Source of the DNA: Paraescarpia echinospica | Taxonomy: Eukaryota; Annelida; Polychaeta; Sabellida; Siboglinidae | DNA length: 64,000 bases | Direction: 5' to 3' | Assembly: GCA_020002185.1 (NCBI GenBank) | Contig: CM034543.1 | Coordinates: forward strand, 37,501-101,500 | Part shown: positions 43,825-56,456 of the stretch, piece by piece | Layout: every line of letters begins with the position of its first letter | How positions within the stretch are numbered: the stretch's first letter is position 1 | Program-made: the position numbers and the translations under genes | The notes under the pieces: generated by a model | Databases searched by the model: none | What the model was told of the DNA's origin: nothing | Seen by the model: the letters and a program-made list of their open reading frames with translations, nothing else

Positions 43825-45600
43825 AAGCAACAAGACGATCTAACACTGCAATCGTCAGGCCTTACATCGCCATGTTTTAAGTCAACACCGGCGCGTGTTT
43901 GTGTGTGTATTTGTTACTTCACGTTTCTCCAGCCCAGTGAACTGGATAATCTTGAAGTGAACGAGTTTGCCAAGGATTATATTGTTTTCGTCGCTGTGAT
44001 CAAAGCGTTGCAATTAATGCATCAATAGACACTCTTACTACCTCCAGAACCTTAAAACTCGGGGGCAAATAATTCAGCAAATGCAGTGTATGTGACAACA
44101 CCGAAACTTTGCTTCGAACGTTCGATATTTGTAAGACAATTTTAGACTAGAGCCGCCACACATAACTGCATTCAAAGCCACCTCAGAAATTGTCTCGGCG
44201 ATCGATCTCAGGTCTGGTGCTCATGTTAATAGGCACATTTTTAGTGGACTTGCTATCCTCCTGAACTGTTAATAACCTATGATGCCCCTGATTTCTTCAT
44301 CTACCAACCAGATGCTCAATAAATCGAATTCAACTAATTATATCCCTCGAAACACACATCGGAAATACTATATATTCAACACTGCTAATTATGCCACAAT
44401 GATCCAAGATTTAAGCAATAACGAAGTAAATTCATAAAGCGCATGCATTGAAGTAGCTCGTCTTGTGATGTTTAGGGTAAACATAGGCCCTCAGCCCGGT
44501 TAGCTCTTGTTACTTCCTGTCAATTAGTGTTGTAGTAAAGTCAGAACAACGTTGTGAATCGTCATACTAACAAGTGTTGTCCTACGTCTTGTTGTGAAGT
44601 AATGTTTGTATGTCTAGGAACGACATAGCTCTTACGGTGGTGCATTTAAGCCAACATAAGGGAACCGACGTTCCAAATACAATCATCAAAGGGATACAAA
44701 GGAGATAAGGGATGGAATCATAAGTTCGCAGACACCACACAAATATATATAATAATATCAAACTGTGACTCACATCCACCAATACGAGGTTTGGGACTTG
44801 CGATGCAAACACCTCCAAAATGGTTCCAAAATAATAGCTACTACCAACCTGATTCACATGACGTGAAATGGTTGCCAACAATCATAATTTACCTGTTCTG
44901 AGATCGATAACAGCGACAAGATGTGTTATATTCGTTTGGTGGTGTCACTGTAGCAATTTAAGTGTTGTGTTGACGACCAAGCTGTCACTCAACTAAATGA
45001 GTTTTTGGACTTTGCATACTTATGTGACCTAATAGTACAACCGCCACATATTTTATTTTAAAATCAGGGAGATTCATCCGCGGTTCAGCAGGCTTTCCGT
45101 GTCGAGCTGTCCCGTCGCGCTGTATTGGATTTTGATATTTGAAGACGGGGGGGTGCTGTTGTAATGTTTTTGCCGGGAATTCAGCAGTTCAGCACGTTTC
45201 AAGTGGTGTCGCAATGTATCGAAGATGGAAGGGGGATGCTGTTGGAGATTTTCAGAGAAAATCTGGTAGATTTGTCTGTATTCCCGGAGATACACCCAAA
45301 CTCCGGAAGACATCCGGATGTCACGGGAGAGTTGGCAGGTATATATCAGTTATGAACATTGAAGGTAGAAATGCCGGTGGTAGAACGACAATGCTCGTTC
45401 TGTATAGTTTTTAAAGCATATTGTTACCCACAAACAAACTAGAGCATAAACAGTTATACACTTCGATGGGATGTGTTTTGTTATCGACAAATGCAAGAGT
45501 ACACCATTGCAACATTGACACTTGTGTCGTACGCCACGTTACAGGGGAGCAGAATATTTTAATAGCGGCTGCACAATCCCTTTCTGAAGATACTACAACG
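43825..45600 (+). mobile_element. LINE 3' module, inverted partner 2
   Basis: Diverged reverse complement of 30405-32867. Plus-strand frames around 44110-44420 show the same decayed RT C-terminal pattern. Lacks the minisatellite expansion. Confidence 0.65.
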
Positions 45601-45640
45601 GTACCTGAAACATGTACCACTCACGTGTAAATGTGTGTAA

Positions 45641-45672
<32 letters not shown>

Positions 45673-46360
45673 ACTTTATTCATAAAGTATGACAACGATA
45701 ACCCAAGTAACTGTGTGAATACAGTAAATATATATGTCTTGTAGTATACTGTAGCAAGGTAGGGTAAGTAATGACTAACGATTACAGTACGTCATACTAA
45801 AAATGGACCTATTTATGTACAGGGTTACTTGCTGAAAAGGGTGGTGATGGTCATCTTATTTAATTTTTCGCATGGGAACTTCCGGTGGTGAATTGGTTTT
45901 AATTTGGTGTAGCAAAATTGCGAAAATATAAGGATATTTGATCAAGATCAGTAATATTATTGAGTGTATAGCATACATAACGTAATTATATATATATAAG
46001 CAATATTTTTTTTTTAAGTTAGCTGGAGGGAGTAATCTAGGGTAGATTAAAAGTAGGCGATTTGCGAGCGATAACTGAGGACGTTAATGTTATCGGAACG
46101 TTGTTTACAAAGTAGGTCACTGGCGAAGTTAACGTAACGTGAACGACAATAGAATATATTTGAGATAATCGATGTAGTTAGATGAGTAACTAAAACCTGA
46201 AATAACAACCTTTTAAAGTGTATATTAGTACACAGGAAACAGTCTTTGTAAAGACTACCTTGTATCTAAGCCTAACTTGAATACATTGTCATCGACATCG
46301 TAACTAGGTAAGGCCTTTTCAAAGACTATATAAAAACTATTTTGAACATAAATAAATTAT
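45601..46360. other. Non-coding spacer
   Basis: AT-rich with an (AT)n run at 45641-45668; probably includes the 5' untranslated part of the CR1-like element that follows. Confidence 0.45.
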
Positions 46361-46371
46361 GATATGGCACC

Positions 46372-47692
46372 TTGCAAGCGGCAAGCTGGGTGGATTTTGC
46401 GTTGTCTGGCTGTCCAAAATCATGGGCAGAGACCAAAGATGACGGATTCACCTTTCGGTGTATGGGGTGTTTGAGGGTGGAATGTCTGATGAAGGAGGTG
46501 TGTAAGTTGACGGATATAGTGAAGGACAAGGAGGTGAGACTCTACATAGAAATAGATGAAGCAGAGAGGGATGACACGGAGAGAGTTGAGAATTCTCCAA
46601 CACAGAAGGAGCAGAGTTGTGACACGGAGACTGAAGAAAGGAGACTGAGAGGAGGGAAGGTGACCGGTGTGAAGGAACAAGAAATTGAGAAGACAGAGGG
46701 ACGGAGGAAAAGTGTTCGGCAGAAGAAAAGAAAACGGGTCAGTGGGGATAGATCAACAGGTAGTCAGACTGTAGAGAATGAGGAGAGACGCGACAGCGAT
46801 ACAGGTGGTGAAGAGGTAGATACCACAGAGGCAGTTGATAAGACTGTGAGACAGAAAACTGATGGAAGAAGACAGAGCGTTCAACAAAAAACAGAAAACA
46901 TGACAGGAGTGAAGGTGACAGGAGAGAAAGTGACCGTAGTGAAAGAGGTAGCCGAGGAAAAGGGACCGGAGAGGAGAGAAGAAAATGTGATTGGAGGAAA
47001 GATGAAGGGACGAAAGGAAGTGAGAGTAAATGTGCTAGAAGAGAAGATGACAGGAGGAAAGGGGACAAGAGAAAACGCGACAGGAAAGAAGGGAATGGAA
47101 GAGAATGTGACAGGAGAGAAGACGGCAAGAGGAAAAGACAACAACCAGACATATGCAAACCGGAGGAGCTACTCCGAGGTAGTGATTGAGGGAGCAAGGA
47201 GAAAAGAGAGAATGTTTATGTGCGATTCAATTCTGAGAAAAACAGACAATACTATATGCGAGGGGAAGGACGTTGTTGTATGTCTACCGGGGGCTAGGAT
47301 AGAGCATGTGACCGAAAGGGTAGAGAAGGTATTGGGGCATGGCAAGGGAGGGTCTATACTAGTACACGTAGGGACAAACAATGCAGACAAGGAGGAAACA
47401 ACTGCGATAGTTCAGAAGTACAGACATTTAGTGTGGAAGCTAAAGAAGACAAGAGTGGAACATGTTGTTACCTCAGGAATTTTGCCAGTAATGGGAGGAA
47501 GGGGGGCAACATACAGAAACTGTAAGAGGATGGCGATCAACGCATTAGTTGAGCAGATGTGTGAAGAAGAGGGCGTGAGATGCATAGATTAATGGAGGTA
47601 CTTTGTTGGGAGAGAAGATATGTACATGAGAGATGGCCTCCATCTAAGTGGAAAGGGGGCAGCAGTATTCTCAAAGAATCTGCTGCGATCTG
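46372..47692 (+). pseudogene. CR1-like ORF1 with SGNH-esterase domain
   Basis: N-terminal Cys pair (CMGCLRVECLMKEVC), a long charged Glu/Lys/Arg region with repeated VTGEK-like units (residues about 60-265), then an SGNH hydrolase-like domain: CDSILRK (nucleophile block), VVVCLPGARIEHV, ILVHVGTNNAD and, after an in-frame TAA at 47590, MYMRDGLHLSGKGAAVF (the Asp-x2-His block). Esterase domains of this kind are known in CR1-group ORF1 proteins. ORF1 binds RNA; the esterase role is unclear. One stop separates the last catalytic block. Confidence 0.75.
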
Positions 47693-47708
47693 TTGATAGT
47701 GGGACAGG

Positions 47709-50240
47709 TTGCATCTATTTAAACTAAATTCGCAGGGGGGACTCGCAGAGAAGCCTGAACCTGGAGGCACAGATAAAGACAGCACAAATAATTCAGCAAA
47801 GAACAGTCTGGAAAACTGTTCTGAAGCTGGATATAAATGTGTTTGTTTAAATGTAAGGAGTATAGTAAACAAAAGAAATGAACTGAAAATTATGGTAGAA
47901 GATATTGACCCTCCCATAATAGGTATAACCGAATCATGGGCAACCACCGATATATCAGATGCCGAATTGGGACTGACAGGATATGTAATGTTTAGGAAAG
48001 ATAGAATAGGAAGAAGGGGAGGTGAAGTTTTGGTGTAACATAGTGACAGAAAACTCAACGTTAACGGTTGGATTAGTTTATCGAAGTCCAAACATAAGCA
48101 CAGAACAGAATGAAAAAATACAAAACGCTATAAGGGAAGTGAGCAAACGGGACTGTGTTATTATGGGGGATTTTAACCATGGGCATATAAAATGGAAATC
48201 TCTACAGAGTATGGGTAGTGAGGATAACAAGATTTAGTTTTAGTACAAGGTAGTTTCCTTTCTCAACATGTGCTAGAACCAACCAGGGGAGAGAATGTGT
48301 TAGACATAGTTTTGTCCTCACAGAATGAATTAGTTGACAATGTCAGGATATGTGAGCCACTGGGGAATAGTGATCACAACCAGATACATTTTACCATCAA
48401 AGTAAAATCAGAAAGGAATAGTAAAAAACAGTACAGGAGAAATGTCCACAAAGAAAAATATAAGGACAAGGAAATATTTAGCAAAGATAGACTGGAATAA
48501 CACACTGAAGAATAAGACAGCAACAGAATGCTGGAATATCTTAAAGAGTGAAATTGAATGCAACACCTTCAAATTTGTTCCCGTAAAAAAACACGGGAAA
48601 CGGTCCTAAAAGAAACACTTACCGAAAGAAGCCATTAGAAAAATTAAGTATAAACAAATGATGTGGAAGTCATATAGATGTACTGGAAATAACGAAGACT
48701 ACAACATTTATAAAGAAGCACTAAACCAAGCTACAGCTGAAATTAGAAATTCAAAGAGAAGCTATGAACTTAAATTAGCTTGTAATATAAAACATGACAG
48801 CAAGAGTTTTTATGCGTATGTTCGAAGAAAACAGAAAGTTCAGGATAAGGTCGGTCCTCTAGAAGATAGTACTGGAAATATAATATTAGAAGGATTCTTA
48901 ATGCCAGAAGACCTGAATGAGTATTTTAGTTCAGTGTTTACCAGGGAAGACATTAGTTCACTGCCAGTACCAGAGGCTAAGTTCAAGGGGGAGAATCAGA
49001 CTATTTAAGACAGTTAATTGTAACCCCAGAAATTCTTGTTAAACATAACTTGATAAACCTATCTCAACATGGGTTTCAAAAAGTGAGGTCATGTTTAGCA
49101 AATATGTTATGTTTTTTGGAAGATATCACTAAGTGGGTAGATGATGGATCACCAGTAGATATCATCTACTTAGATTTTCAAAAAGCTTTCAACAAATTGC
49201 CACATCAAAGATTAATGCTTAAACTAAAGGCCCATGGCATAGGAAATGGTATAATTAACTGGATAGAAAAATGGCTGATTGACAGAAGACAACGGGTAGT
49301 TGTTGATGGGGAGGCTTCAAACTGGAAATCAGTTTTGAGTGGGGTTCCACAGGGATCAGTACTGGGACCTATATTATTCTTAATATATATATAAACGACT
49401 TGGACGATGATATAGCTAGTAAGGTGTTAAAATTTGCAGATGATACAAAAGTGTTTAGAAGGATTAAAAGTGATGGAGATAGACAGCATTTACAAGATGA
49501 TCTTGACAAGTTTATCAAATGGTCTGAAAAGTGGGAAATGTTGTTCAATTTTGGAAAATGTAAATGCATTCACACAGGACATGGGAACGAATATGTAGAA
49601 TATACAATGGGGGACTGTACTAAGTACTACTGTAAAAGAAAAAGACTTAGGGCTGACAATTAGTGTTGACATGAAGGTTTCAGAGCAGTGTGGAATTGCA
49701 GCTTCAAAAGGAAATCAAATCCTTGGATTGATTAGGCGAAATATAGGATATAAAGAAAAAGAACTAATAATACCGCTGTACAAAACAATAGTTAGGCCTC
49801 ATTTAGAATATTGCATACAAGCGTGGAGGCCATATCGCAAGAAGGACATAGATATGTTAGAAAGAGTACAGAGGAGAGCGACTAAAATGATACCAAAACT
49901 GAGGGATCTTAGTTATAAAAAAAGCCTAAAAGAATGTGGTTTAACAACACTAGAGACCAGGAGATTGAGAGAAAATCAGATAGAAGTGTTTAAAATATTG
50001 AATGGTTATGAAAATGTTGATAGAAATATGTTTTTTTCAGTTAAGAAAGATAGAAAGACTAGAGGACATGAAGTTACATTACTAAAGGAGCAGTTTAGAT
50101 TAGACGTAAGAAAGTTCTCATTTTCAGAAAGGACTGTGAATGAATGGAACAGATTATCTGATGATTGTGTGGGTACTATTAGTGTGAATATGTTTAAAAA
50201 TAAAATCGAAACATACCTCAAAAGGGCTGGATATATGTAG
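47709..50240 (+). pseudogene. CR1-like ORF2 (endonuclease and reverse transcriptase)
   Basis: Endonuclease pieces: CVCLNVRSIVNKRNELKIM, IIGITESWATTDISD, VYRSPN, VIMGDFNHGHIKW and LGNSDHNQIHFTIK. RT pieces: QHGFQKVRSCLANMLCFLED, IIYLDFQKAFNKLPHQRL, LSGVPQGSVLGPILFLIYI, then FADDTKVF with the active-site aspartates. C-terminal part: YKTIVRPHLEYCIQAWRPY and LRDLSYKKSLKECGLTTLE. It is split into several frames by stops and frameshifts (near 48035, 48235, 48500, 49010, 49395, 49660). It ends near 50300 with its 3' untranslated region. Confidence 0.85.
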
Positions 50241-50453
50241 ATAAAAGGGTCGGACTCTCGATAAGCCAAAGGGCTTCCTTGTCCACCTGCCATCTAGAGT
50301 TAATTCTCTGGATGGCAATCTTGTTAAATCTTGTTAAATTAGACTTGGCTGGAACTATGTGTTCCGTGTTTGCATTTAAAAAGGGTGAATGGTGTTAGCT
50401 TGGCTAGTTTGGACAAGGGTAGAATTAGTTGTTTTGTTATTGCATGTTAATTC

Positions 50454-50849
50454 TTATTTTATTCCGTTATTGTTTATATCATGGATTAGTGTGGCATACT
50501 TGTTTGTTTTGAACAGCTGGTCTTTTTCGATGTTAGTTTCAAATGGTACAGTCAATGCAATGATGTGAATTTGCTTAATATGTGGATGGTAGATAACAAG
50601 GTATGGGTGATCACAGGTGAATAACACCTCAGGAGTTACGGTAAGTCCATTAAGTGATTTCCCTGGAAGATCGCTAATAATTTGGACGTTGGGCGTGAGA
50701 ACGCTTGCGAAATTTCCGAGATGGTTTAGGACACATTTATGTCTCCAAGTGTTGCGGCCCTGTCCTAGCATGGTTTTGTAACCAGATAACACATGAAGGT
50801 GAGTTTGGGTATTGCCACATAGGTTGCATTTTGCTGACATTGTTTGCAC
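50454..50849 (-). pseudogene. Reverse transcriptase C-terminal fragment
   Basis: Open frame with CNLCGNTQTHLHVLSGY, GRNTWRHKCVLNHLG and VTPEVLFTCDHPYLVIYH. This Cys/His-containing end with GR.TWRH is typical of RT proteins common in lophotrochozoan and other invertebrate genomes. No catalytic domain is attached, so it is a 5'-truncated LINE copy. The two inverted arms at 30.4 and 43.8 kb carry relatives. Confidence 0.65.
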
Positions 50850-50879
50850 AGAGTTTCAGAATGTAAGGAGGGTGCCTTG

Positions 50880-52135
50880 GGTGCATTGATTACAAAGCTT
50901 AGAACACGACGAGGATGCTTATAGATGCGACTACTATATGTGAGGTCTGACTCTTCTAGGTGGGCAGACTAAGTAGATCACCTTGAACTATACAGTGTTT
51001 TAGATGATCTTGCCACGTTATGATATAAATGTATGAATAAAGTGATATTCTCTCTTTGTCTCATTTCTAGGCTCCTTATTCGGTTATATCAGTGAATACA
51101 CAGTAACGTATTACAGCGTAAAATGAAGCGAGCAACCTTGCGGACATATAGGCAAATCAGCCCACAAATTGTGCACTTATGTGAAACTTTGTACACATAT
51201 ACCACGTGCATTCTTTGAGATGTTGTGATATTGTTTTAACTGAACATCACCCCTTGGTGGCTTTAAGCGCTACCTAGTGGTCGACCAGTCATGGCACTTT
51301 GCTGGTATAACAGTTTTTTGGTCATGGCATCACCAAATGTTGATAAAAAAAATGGCTTGAGATAACTAACATATACGTATCATTAAATTAAATTCACAAA
51401 TAAATGCATTTAAGAAAACGTAAGTTATAAAAATGAAGACCAGGCCTATAACAAATAGTAGGTGAAAATCATTATGTTCAAATAAAATGTATTTTGTTTA
51501 TATATGTAACGTCTGACATAATGTTATACTCAATTTGACATATATTGGTGTAGTATTTATATATAATGTAGTCGGGTAACCTTGACCCATTTGCGTCCTA
51601 ATTTATCAAACAAATTTGATTCTATAGCTAAAACCTGTAGTCTATAGAAAATCACAAGGGCCCCAAGTACTATATGTATGCAAAAGTGTCACAGTCGTAT
51701 AACAAAGTGCACAATATTTGTGCTAATCCGTCTAACTAATTCAGGGGCAGATCCAGAAATCGAGTCTAAGGGGGCACAAAAACTTCCACTTACGGCCGAA
51801 CCATATGGTGTAGTCGAAATTGTTTTGTTACCGCGCCGCCGTATCTTTAGCCGCTCCGCAGACTCGGCTGGACTGGTGATATCGGAAGACGGCAGGGAGG
51901 AGGTTGCTGTTTTGTTTGTCGCCGCGTCGCTGTGATTTCACTTTAATATTATAACATGAACGGGGGCACATTTCAAACGCTCTAGAGGAGCACCGTCGCG
52001 TTGGCGCATTATAAAAGGTCCACGGACACGCCGAATTCATAAGGTTTAGGGGTACCCCAGACCCCCTCCCGATCCACCTATGTAATTAAAAACTTGCACG
52101 ACGGCGAGCGAGTCTTGACTAAGCGATGCTACTAC
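50880..52135. other. Non-coding, no gene recognised
   Basis: AT-rich; the open frame 51678-51935 has no recognisable domain. Confidence 0.45.
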
Positions 52136-52140
52136 CATGT

Positions 52141-52178
52141 CCACCGACCGACCGACCGACCGACTGACCGACCGACAA
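52141..52178 (+). repeat. (CCGA)n microsatellite
   Basis: About nine CCGA units with one TGA interruption, followed by four AATAAAACTTAC-type units to 52228. Confidence 0.9.
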
Positions 52179-52229
52179 ATAAAACTTACAAATAAAACTT
52201 ACCAATAAAACTTACAAATAAAACTAAAT

Positions 52230-54420
52230 AACAAAACAGAGAGAAAAAAACATAACAAAATAAAGAGAGAAAACAAAAAACGCCAGAACACATTTAAGTC
52301 ATTGTTTTCTTGCATATTCATTACAAACATATGCTATCATTTGTAGCGAGCATGAATAAACCCGTGCAACAAAGGTACATAACTATACCACCAGAAGTAG
52401 GGCCTACCCAGGTAATAGAGCACCCTATCCTGCATTTAGGTCACATTATTTTCGTCAAGTCTGTTGAAGGTGATACATTACTCATTTCTCCAATCACTCG
52501 TTTTGTTCATGTCGACGGCAACGTGAATAATTGCTGTCATTTTATGCAGAACATCAAGGGAACTTGAGACAAATCAAGGTGTCGTGTGGCCTGGTGCCTG
52601 TGTGAACCCAGGTGCTGTCGACGAAGATTTGTTTTGTTCTGTGTGAATGTGACCGGTCAAACATAAAACCGCCGGCTACTACAGCGGCCTAAAAGTCGCA
52701 CTTGATCAAACCTGACCGACCTTACAATTTTATATTTTTGAAATTTCCAACATTTAATAGTTTTCTCACTACAAAAAGCATTTCTCGTATAATACAGGTT
52801 AGGGGAATAGGAGAATGGAGATTCTTGCAGGGGATGGCACGAATGAAAGAATGTAAGGTATACGTGTATATTAGGTCAACAATAAGAAAATTAAGGTCTC
52901 AAAACATGCCAGCTAAAACCGCAACGACAAATATTACCAGCTCTCCAGAGAAGACCAGGTGATAAGTCTAACGATAGGACATTGCAGTCAGGCACCATAA
53001 TATTTATGCATACTACACACTACACTTACACATTGGAGAAGCCAACATATTTGTACTTGTCGCACGGCTCCAATGACAGTAAAACACCTTCTTCAAGATT
53101 GACCAATACACACAATGAGAGGATGACAACCTGGCCCACAGACTCAAAAACGACAAGAATCTTGGTCCTCTGGAAGACCTGCGGTCTACTGTCGCAGGCG
53201 GCCACGTTTGTTGTTTTATGCTTTAATACTTTACAATCAAAGTACTTTTTACTTGTACTTAAGAACGTCTTTGGGGAGATAATTGTACGGACGTTTTGGA
53301 GGTCTATTTTACTTAATTCCTTTGTTGAAGTACTTGTTCGAGCAGTAGTTGTCCCGCCATTAACTGAAAGTCAGTCTTATGCATACGAAAGCAGTTCTCG
53401 TAGTTAAGTAATATGAGTTTTTGTTACTCGCTGATTTTTACGTCATGTAGGCACATAAGTTATCACAGTGTTGTCTATGCGACGTTTTGAAATATACCGC
53501 TGACAAACTAGACAAACAGGTGCGAAGACAACATCCAGGAGTGGACTGGTTAGACCTTCGACATCTCCCAGTCTGCTGCAGAATTTCGAAGGAGATGGCG
53601 GGAGCTGTCAGGAAGTCACCAATGGTGCCATAACGACGGCCTGGTTGATGGACAGATAAAAAGTACGTAATACTGCATGCAATGACTTTATCGCAAGTGT
53701 AACCGGAAATATATACGTATGTGGAGTAATTTTATTTCAGTGGGACAATTCCAGTTCATCAAAATACGAATCCGGTGCATCAATTTGCCAAAAAACAGAC
53801 ACCTTACGTCGTAGCATCGCGTAGACCTCAACGTGAGCCATGTGTGGTTAGGTGCGGTAAATTGTAATACATCCTTAATAGCGCGACCCGTGTCGGCTAT
53901 TCAGATACTCCTCGCAGGCGGGCACCGTCCGTTCCCAGTGTGTGTTTCACTCGAACGGCCTAGGAACCACATGACGTGTATATCTGGTTAATAAAGAAAA
54001 TGGCCTAAACAACGCAGATCGGGTGTTGGCTTTGCTGTCAGTTACTGTTAACTGGATATCTTCTACAAAGAGCTATTGCAGTGGAGACGGCATCAGATGG
54101 AACTACCAGTAGTACAAGGTTCGTAGATATCTGCACTCGTATTTTTGCTTTAGTAAGATCAACATTGGATAACAGAGTGTAATATGTTGGGCCTGTCTTG
54201 AACGTTTCCCGCTGATTAAACCGACGTTGTTTGCTGTTCATGTTTTAGTATCATGCTAGTAGTGGTTAGCGGTTCGCCATCCCCGGAAGTGACCTAAGAT
54301 CAAAGGCTTTTGAGTTTTTTATAAGTAGAATTCCTACGTTTTTTAGCAATAGGCATAGTAAACGTCAAAGAGTGATTGATGGGGATCATGAGAAAGAGGG
54401 TGTCGCCCTCTACTAACTAA
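52230..54420. other. Non-coding interval before the right element
   Basis: Frames at 52310-52567, 52702-52962 and 52982-53407 lack recognisable domains. No terminal repeat of the right element can be proven because its partner lies outside the window. Confidence 0.45.
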
Positions 54421-54533
54421 GGAGGCACTAATAAGGGAAATAAATAGGGTGAATGACGACCTCTAGTGACTAATCAGGTACTAATTAGGTAAAACAAATT
54501 AGGGTAATTAATCAGGTACTAATTAGTAACAAA

Positions 54534-54653
54534 TGAGTAGCGCATTCACTAGAGGGTAGCACTAGCAATAACTAAAAGGTTATGTAATGGTTATGAGTAG
54601 CGCAATCACAAGAGGGTAGCACTAGCAATAGCTAAAAGGTTATGTAATGGTTA
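54534..54653 (+). repeat. 60-bp direct repeat upstream of right-element genes
   Basis: Two adjacent 60-bp copies (54534-54593, 54594-54653), each starting GAGTAGCGCA and ending AAGGTTATGTAATGGTTAT, with four differences. A third partial start follows. Just upstream are two CAGGTACTAATTAG units. The ATPase start codon follows 20 bp later, so this is probably the subterminal promoter region. Confidence 0.85.
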
Positions 54654-54673
54654 TGAGTGACTGAAAAGCGTCG

Positions 54674-55348
54674 ATGGTGGTGCCTATAGGCGATCGTGAC
54701 GTTATCGGCGCACCAGATGATGCTATGGACGGAAAGTGGAAGCACCCTTTTACGTGTATAGTGTCCGGCCCTACGGGGTGCGGGAAGACTACTTTCGTTG
54801 TACGCCTGTTAAAGTTTGCTTCGTGTATGATTTCGCCGCCACCGGAGAAAATTTTGTGGTGTTACGGCCAGTGGCAGACCGCTTACGACTCTATGGCCGG
54901 CGTAGAATTTGTAGACGGTTTGCCGGACCCGTCGCTTCTGGACGCCAAAACGAGGACGCATCTAGTGCTCGATGACCTTATGTCGGAGACCAATAGTAGC
55001 GTCACGACTTTGTTTACTAAAAAAAGTCACCACTGCAACGCGTCCGTCGTACAGCTTTTGCAGAATCTCTTTCCGAAAGGGAAAGAAAATCGCACAATCA
55101 GTTTAAACGCGCAGTATATGGTCCTCTTCAAGAGTCCCCGGGACGCTGGACAAGTAGGTCACCTGGCGAAGCAGATGTACCCGGGTAGAGTCAACTACAT
55201 GGTGGAGGCGTACAAAGATGCCACGTCGTCCGCCTACGGTTACTTACTGGTGGATCTGAAACAGGAAACGCCGGAAACCATGCGCCTGCGTACGGCAATT
55301 TTCCCCGACGATCCCGTTCAGTACGTCTATGTGCCGACGAGACTATAA
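54674..55348 (+). CDS. FtsK/HerA-type DNA packaging ATPase
   Basis: 224 aa, intact. Walker A is GPTGCGKT (residues 32-39), Walker B is HLVLDDLMS (96-104) with the two acidic residues 100-101. FTKKSHH (114-120) and NLFPKGKENRTISL lie downstream in the sensor region, and the end is FPDDPVQYVYVP. Length matches Polinton and A32-like virion packaging ATPases. It would translocate element DNA into capsids. The ATG follows the 60-bp repeats by 20 bp. The next gene starts 40 nt after the stop on the same strand. Confidence 0.92.
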   Translation: MVVPIGDRDVIGAPDDAMDGKWKHPFTCIVSGPTGCGKTTFVVRLLKFASCMISPPPEKILWCYGQWQTAYDSMAGVEFVDGLPDPSLLDAKTRTHLVLDDLMSETNSSVTTLFTKKSHHCNASVVQLLQNLFPKGKENRTISLNAQYMVLFKSPRDAGQVGHLAKQMYPGRVNYMVEAYKDATSSAYGYLLVDLKQETPETMRLRTAIFPDDPVQYVYVPTRL

Positions 55349-55387
55349 AAAAGGCGGGGCGTGCCGCGTCCGCCATCATTCGCTAGG

Positions 55388-55732
55388 ATGACAGAGCGCG
55401 TGAAGCGGCACATCCTTGCCCTGCAGCTGTTGCGGCGCTACAAGGGGAATACGAATCTGAGAAAGGCGGTAATCACTCACGCGGACGCCGACCTCATCTG
55501 CAGCCTGGCCGACTGTGCGTATAACATTCTGCGAGGGAACGTGAAATTGACGCCTAAAAACCGAAAAGTGCTGATAAAGTACAGGAACAATTTGCGCAAG
55601 TTAGCGTCGAAAAAAGTAGCCATCAAACGGAAGAGGGCCGTCCTGCAGACGGGCTCGGGCGCGTTTCTGACGGCGCTGCTGGCGCCGTTGGCGAGCACCT
55701 TTCTGCCTCTCCTCAGGCAGGCTTTCGGTTGA
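55388..55732 (+). CDS. Conserved Polinton protein (KRHIL family)
   Basis: 114 aa from the ATG at 55388, chosen because the left copy also starts with M-x-x-x-VKRHIL. Features are LRKAVITHADADLICSLADC, AYNILRGNVKL, a basic patch (KKVAIKRKRAV) and a hydrophobic C-terminal stretch (AFLTALLAPLASTFLPLL) that could be a membrane or capsid-anchoring helix. The function is unknown. Its TGA overlaps the next ATG (TGATG). Confidence 0.8.
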   Translation: MTERVKRHILALQLLRRYKGNTNLRKAVITHADADLICSLADCAYNILRGNVKLTPKNRKVLIKYRNNLRKLASKKVAIKRKRAVLQTGSGAFLTALLAPLASTFLPLLRQAFG

Positions 55733-56442
55733 TGCAGCACGCGAAGAAGATGGCGCTGGTAGACCCCCGGTTGGTGGAGCGTCTACTTCCGTTACTATCG
55801 CAACCGACCACGACCACGTCGCGTGTGATGAGTAGCCTGGACGGCGATATGAAAGCCGTTCTCGAGCGTGCAGATTTATCCGAAGGCGAAAAGGTGGCGG
55901 CGTACAATCAACTGCTAAGTCGTTACAACGCCATGGAGGCGTCTCGCGCGCAGCAGCCGATGCGCGTGTCCGTAGTGAAGAACGAGTCGTCGTCGTCCGA
56001 TCAGTCGCCGCCGCCGCCGCCGCCTACGGCCGATCAATTGCCGGGGGAGATGGAGAGCGAGGTCGTGAAGAGCGTACCGAAAGTGCTGAAAGAAAAGGCC
56101 CGCCTCCTGTTGACGCGACTGAAGGCCGACCCGATGATTCGCTGGAACGATCGAGCGGAGCTCGTGTACGACGGGACGCCTATCGCCGGCAGCAATATGG
56201 TAGATCTCGTGAACGATCTCATGCGAACGCGTAAGAGGTCCCCCGCGCCGGTTGGCTGGGAAGCGTTCGGCGACTATATAAGGCGGCTGAACGTCCCTAT
56301 GGAATTCGTCGGCAACCCCCAGCGTCGCGCGTATATACAGCGTGAGCAGAAGCGAAAGGGGCGCACTCGGTCCGTTGAGCGCGAGCAGAAGCGAAAGGGG
56401 CGCACTCGGTCCGTCGAGCGTACGCCGTGGTCCAGCTTTTAG
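55732..56442 (+). CDS. Conserved Polinton protein (ALVDPR family)
   Basis: 236 aa. N-terminal KKMALVDPRLVERLLPLLS, EKVAAYNQLLSRYNAM, a proline run (SPPPPPPTA), VVKSVPKVLKEKARLL, then GSNMVDLVNDLMRTRKR, and at the end two identical 13-residue basic repeats EQKRKGRTRSVER. The basic tail suggests nucleic-acid binding. Start at 55732 (TGATG overlap) rather than an upstream TTG. No known function; it is conserved in position in both elements. Confidence 0.8.
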   Translation: MQHAKKMALVDPRLVERLLPLLSQPTTTTSRVMSSLDGDMKAVLERADLSEGEKVAAYNQLLSRYNAMEASRAQQPMRVSVVKNESSSSDQSPPPPPPTADQLPGEMESEVVKSVPKVLKEKARLLLTRLKADPMIRWNDRAELVYDGTPIAGSNMVDLVNDLMRTRKRSPAPVGWEAFGDYIRRLNVPMEFVGNPQRRAYIQREQKRKGRTRSVEREQKRKGRTRSVERTPWSSF

Positions 56443-56456
56443 CGCGCCCGTAGAGG

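Noticed and set aside
54240..54534. Exact left terminus and duplication of the right element
   Set aside because: AG-starting candidates exist, but without the partner repeat, which lies outside the window, none can be supported.
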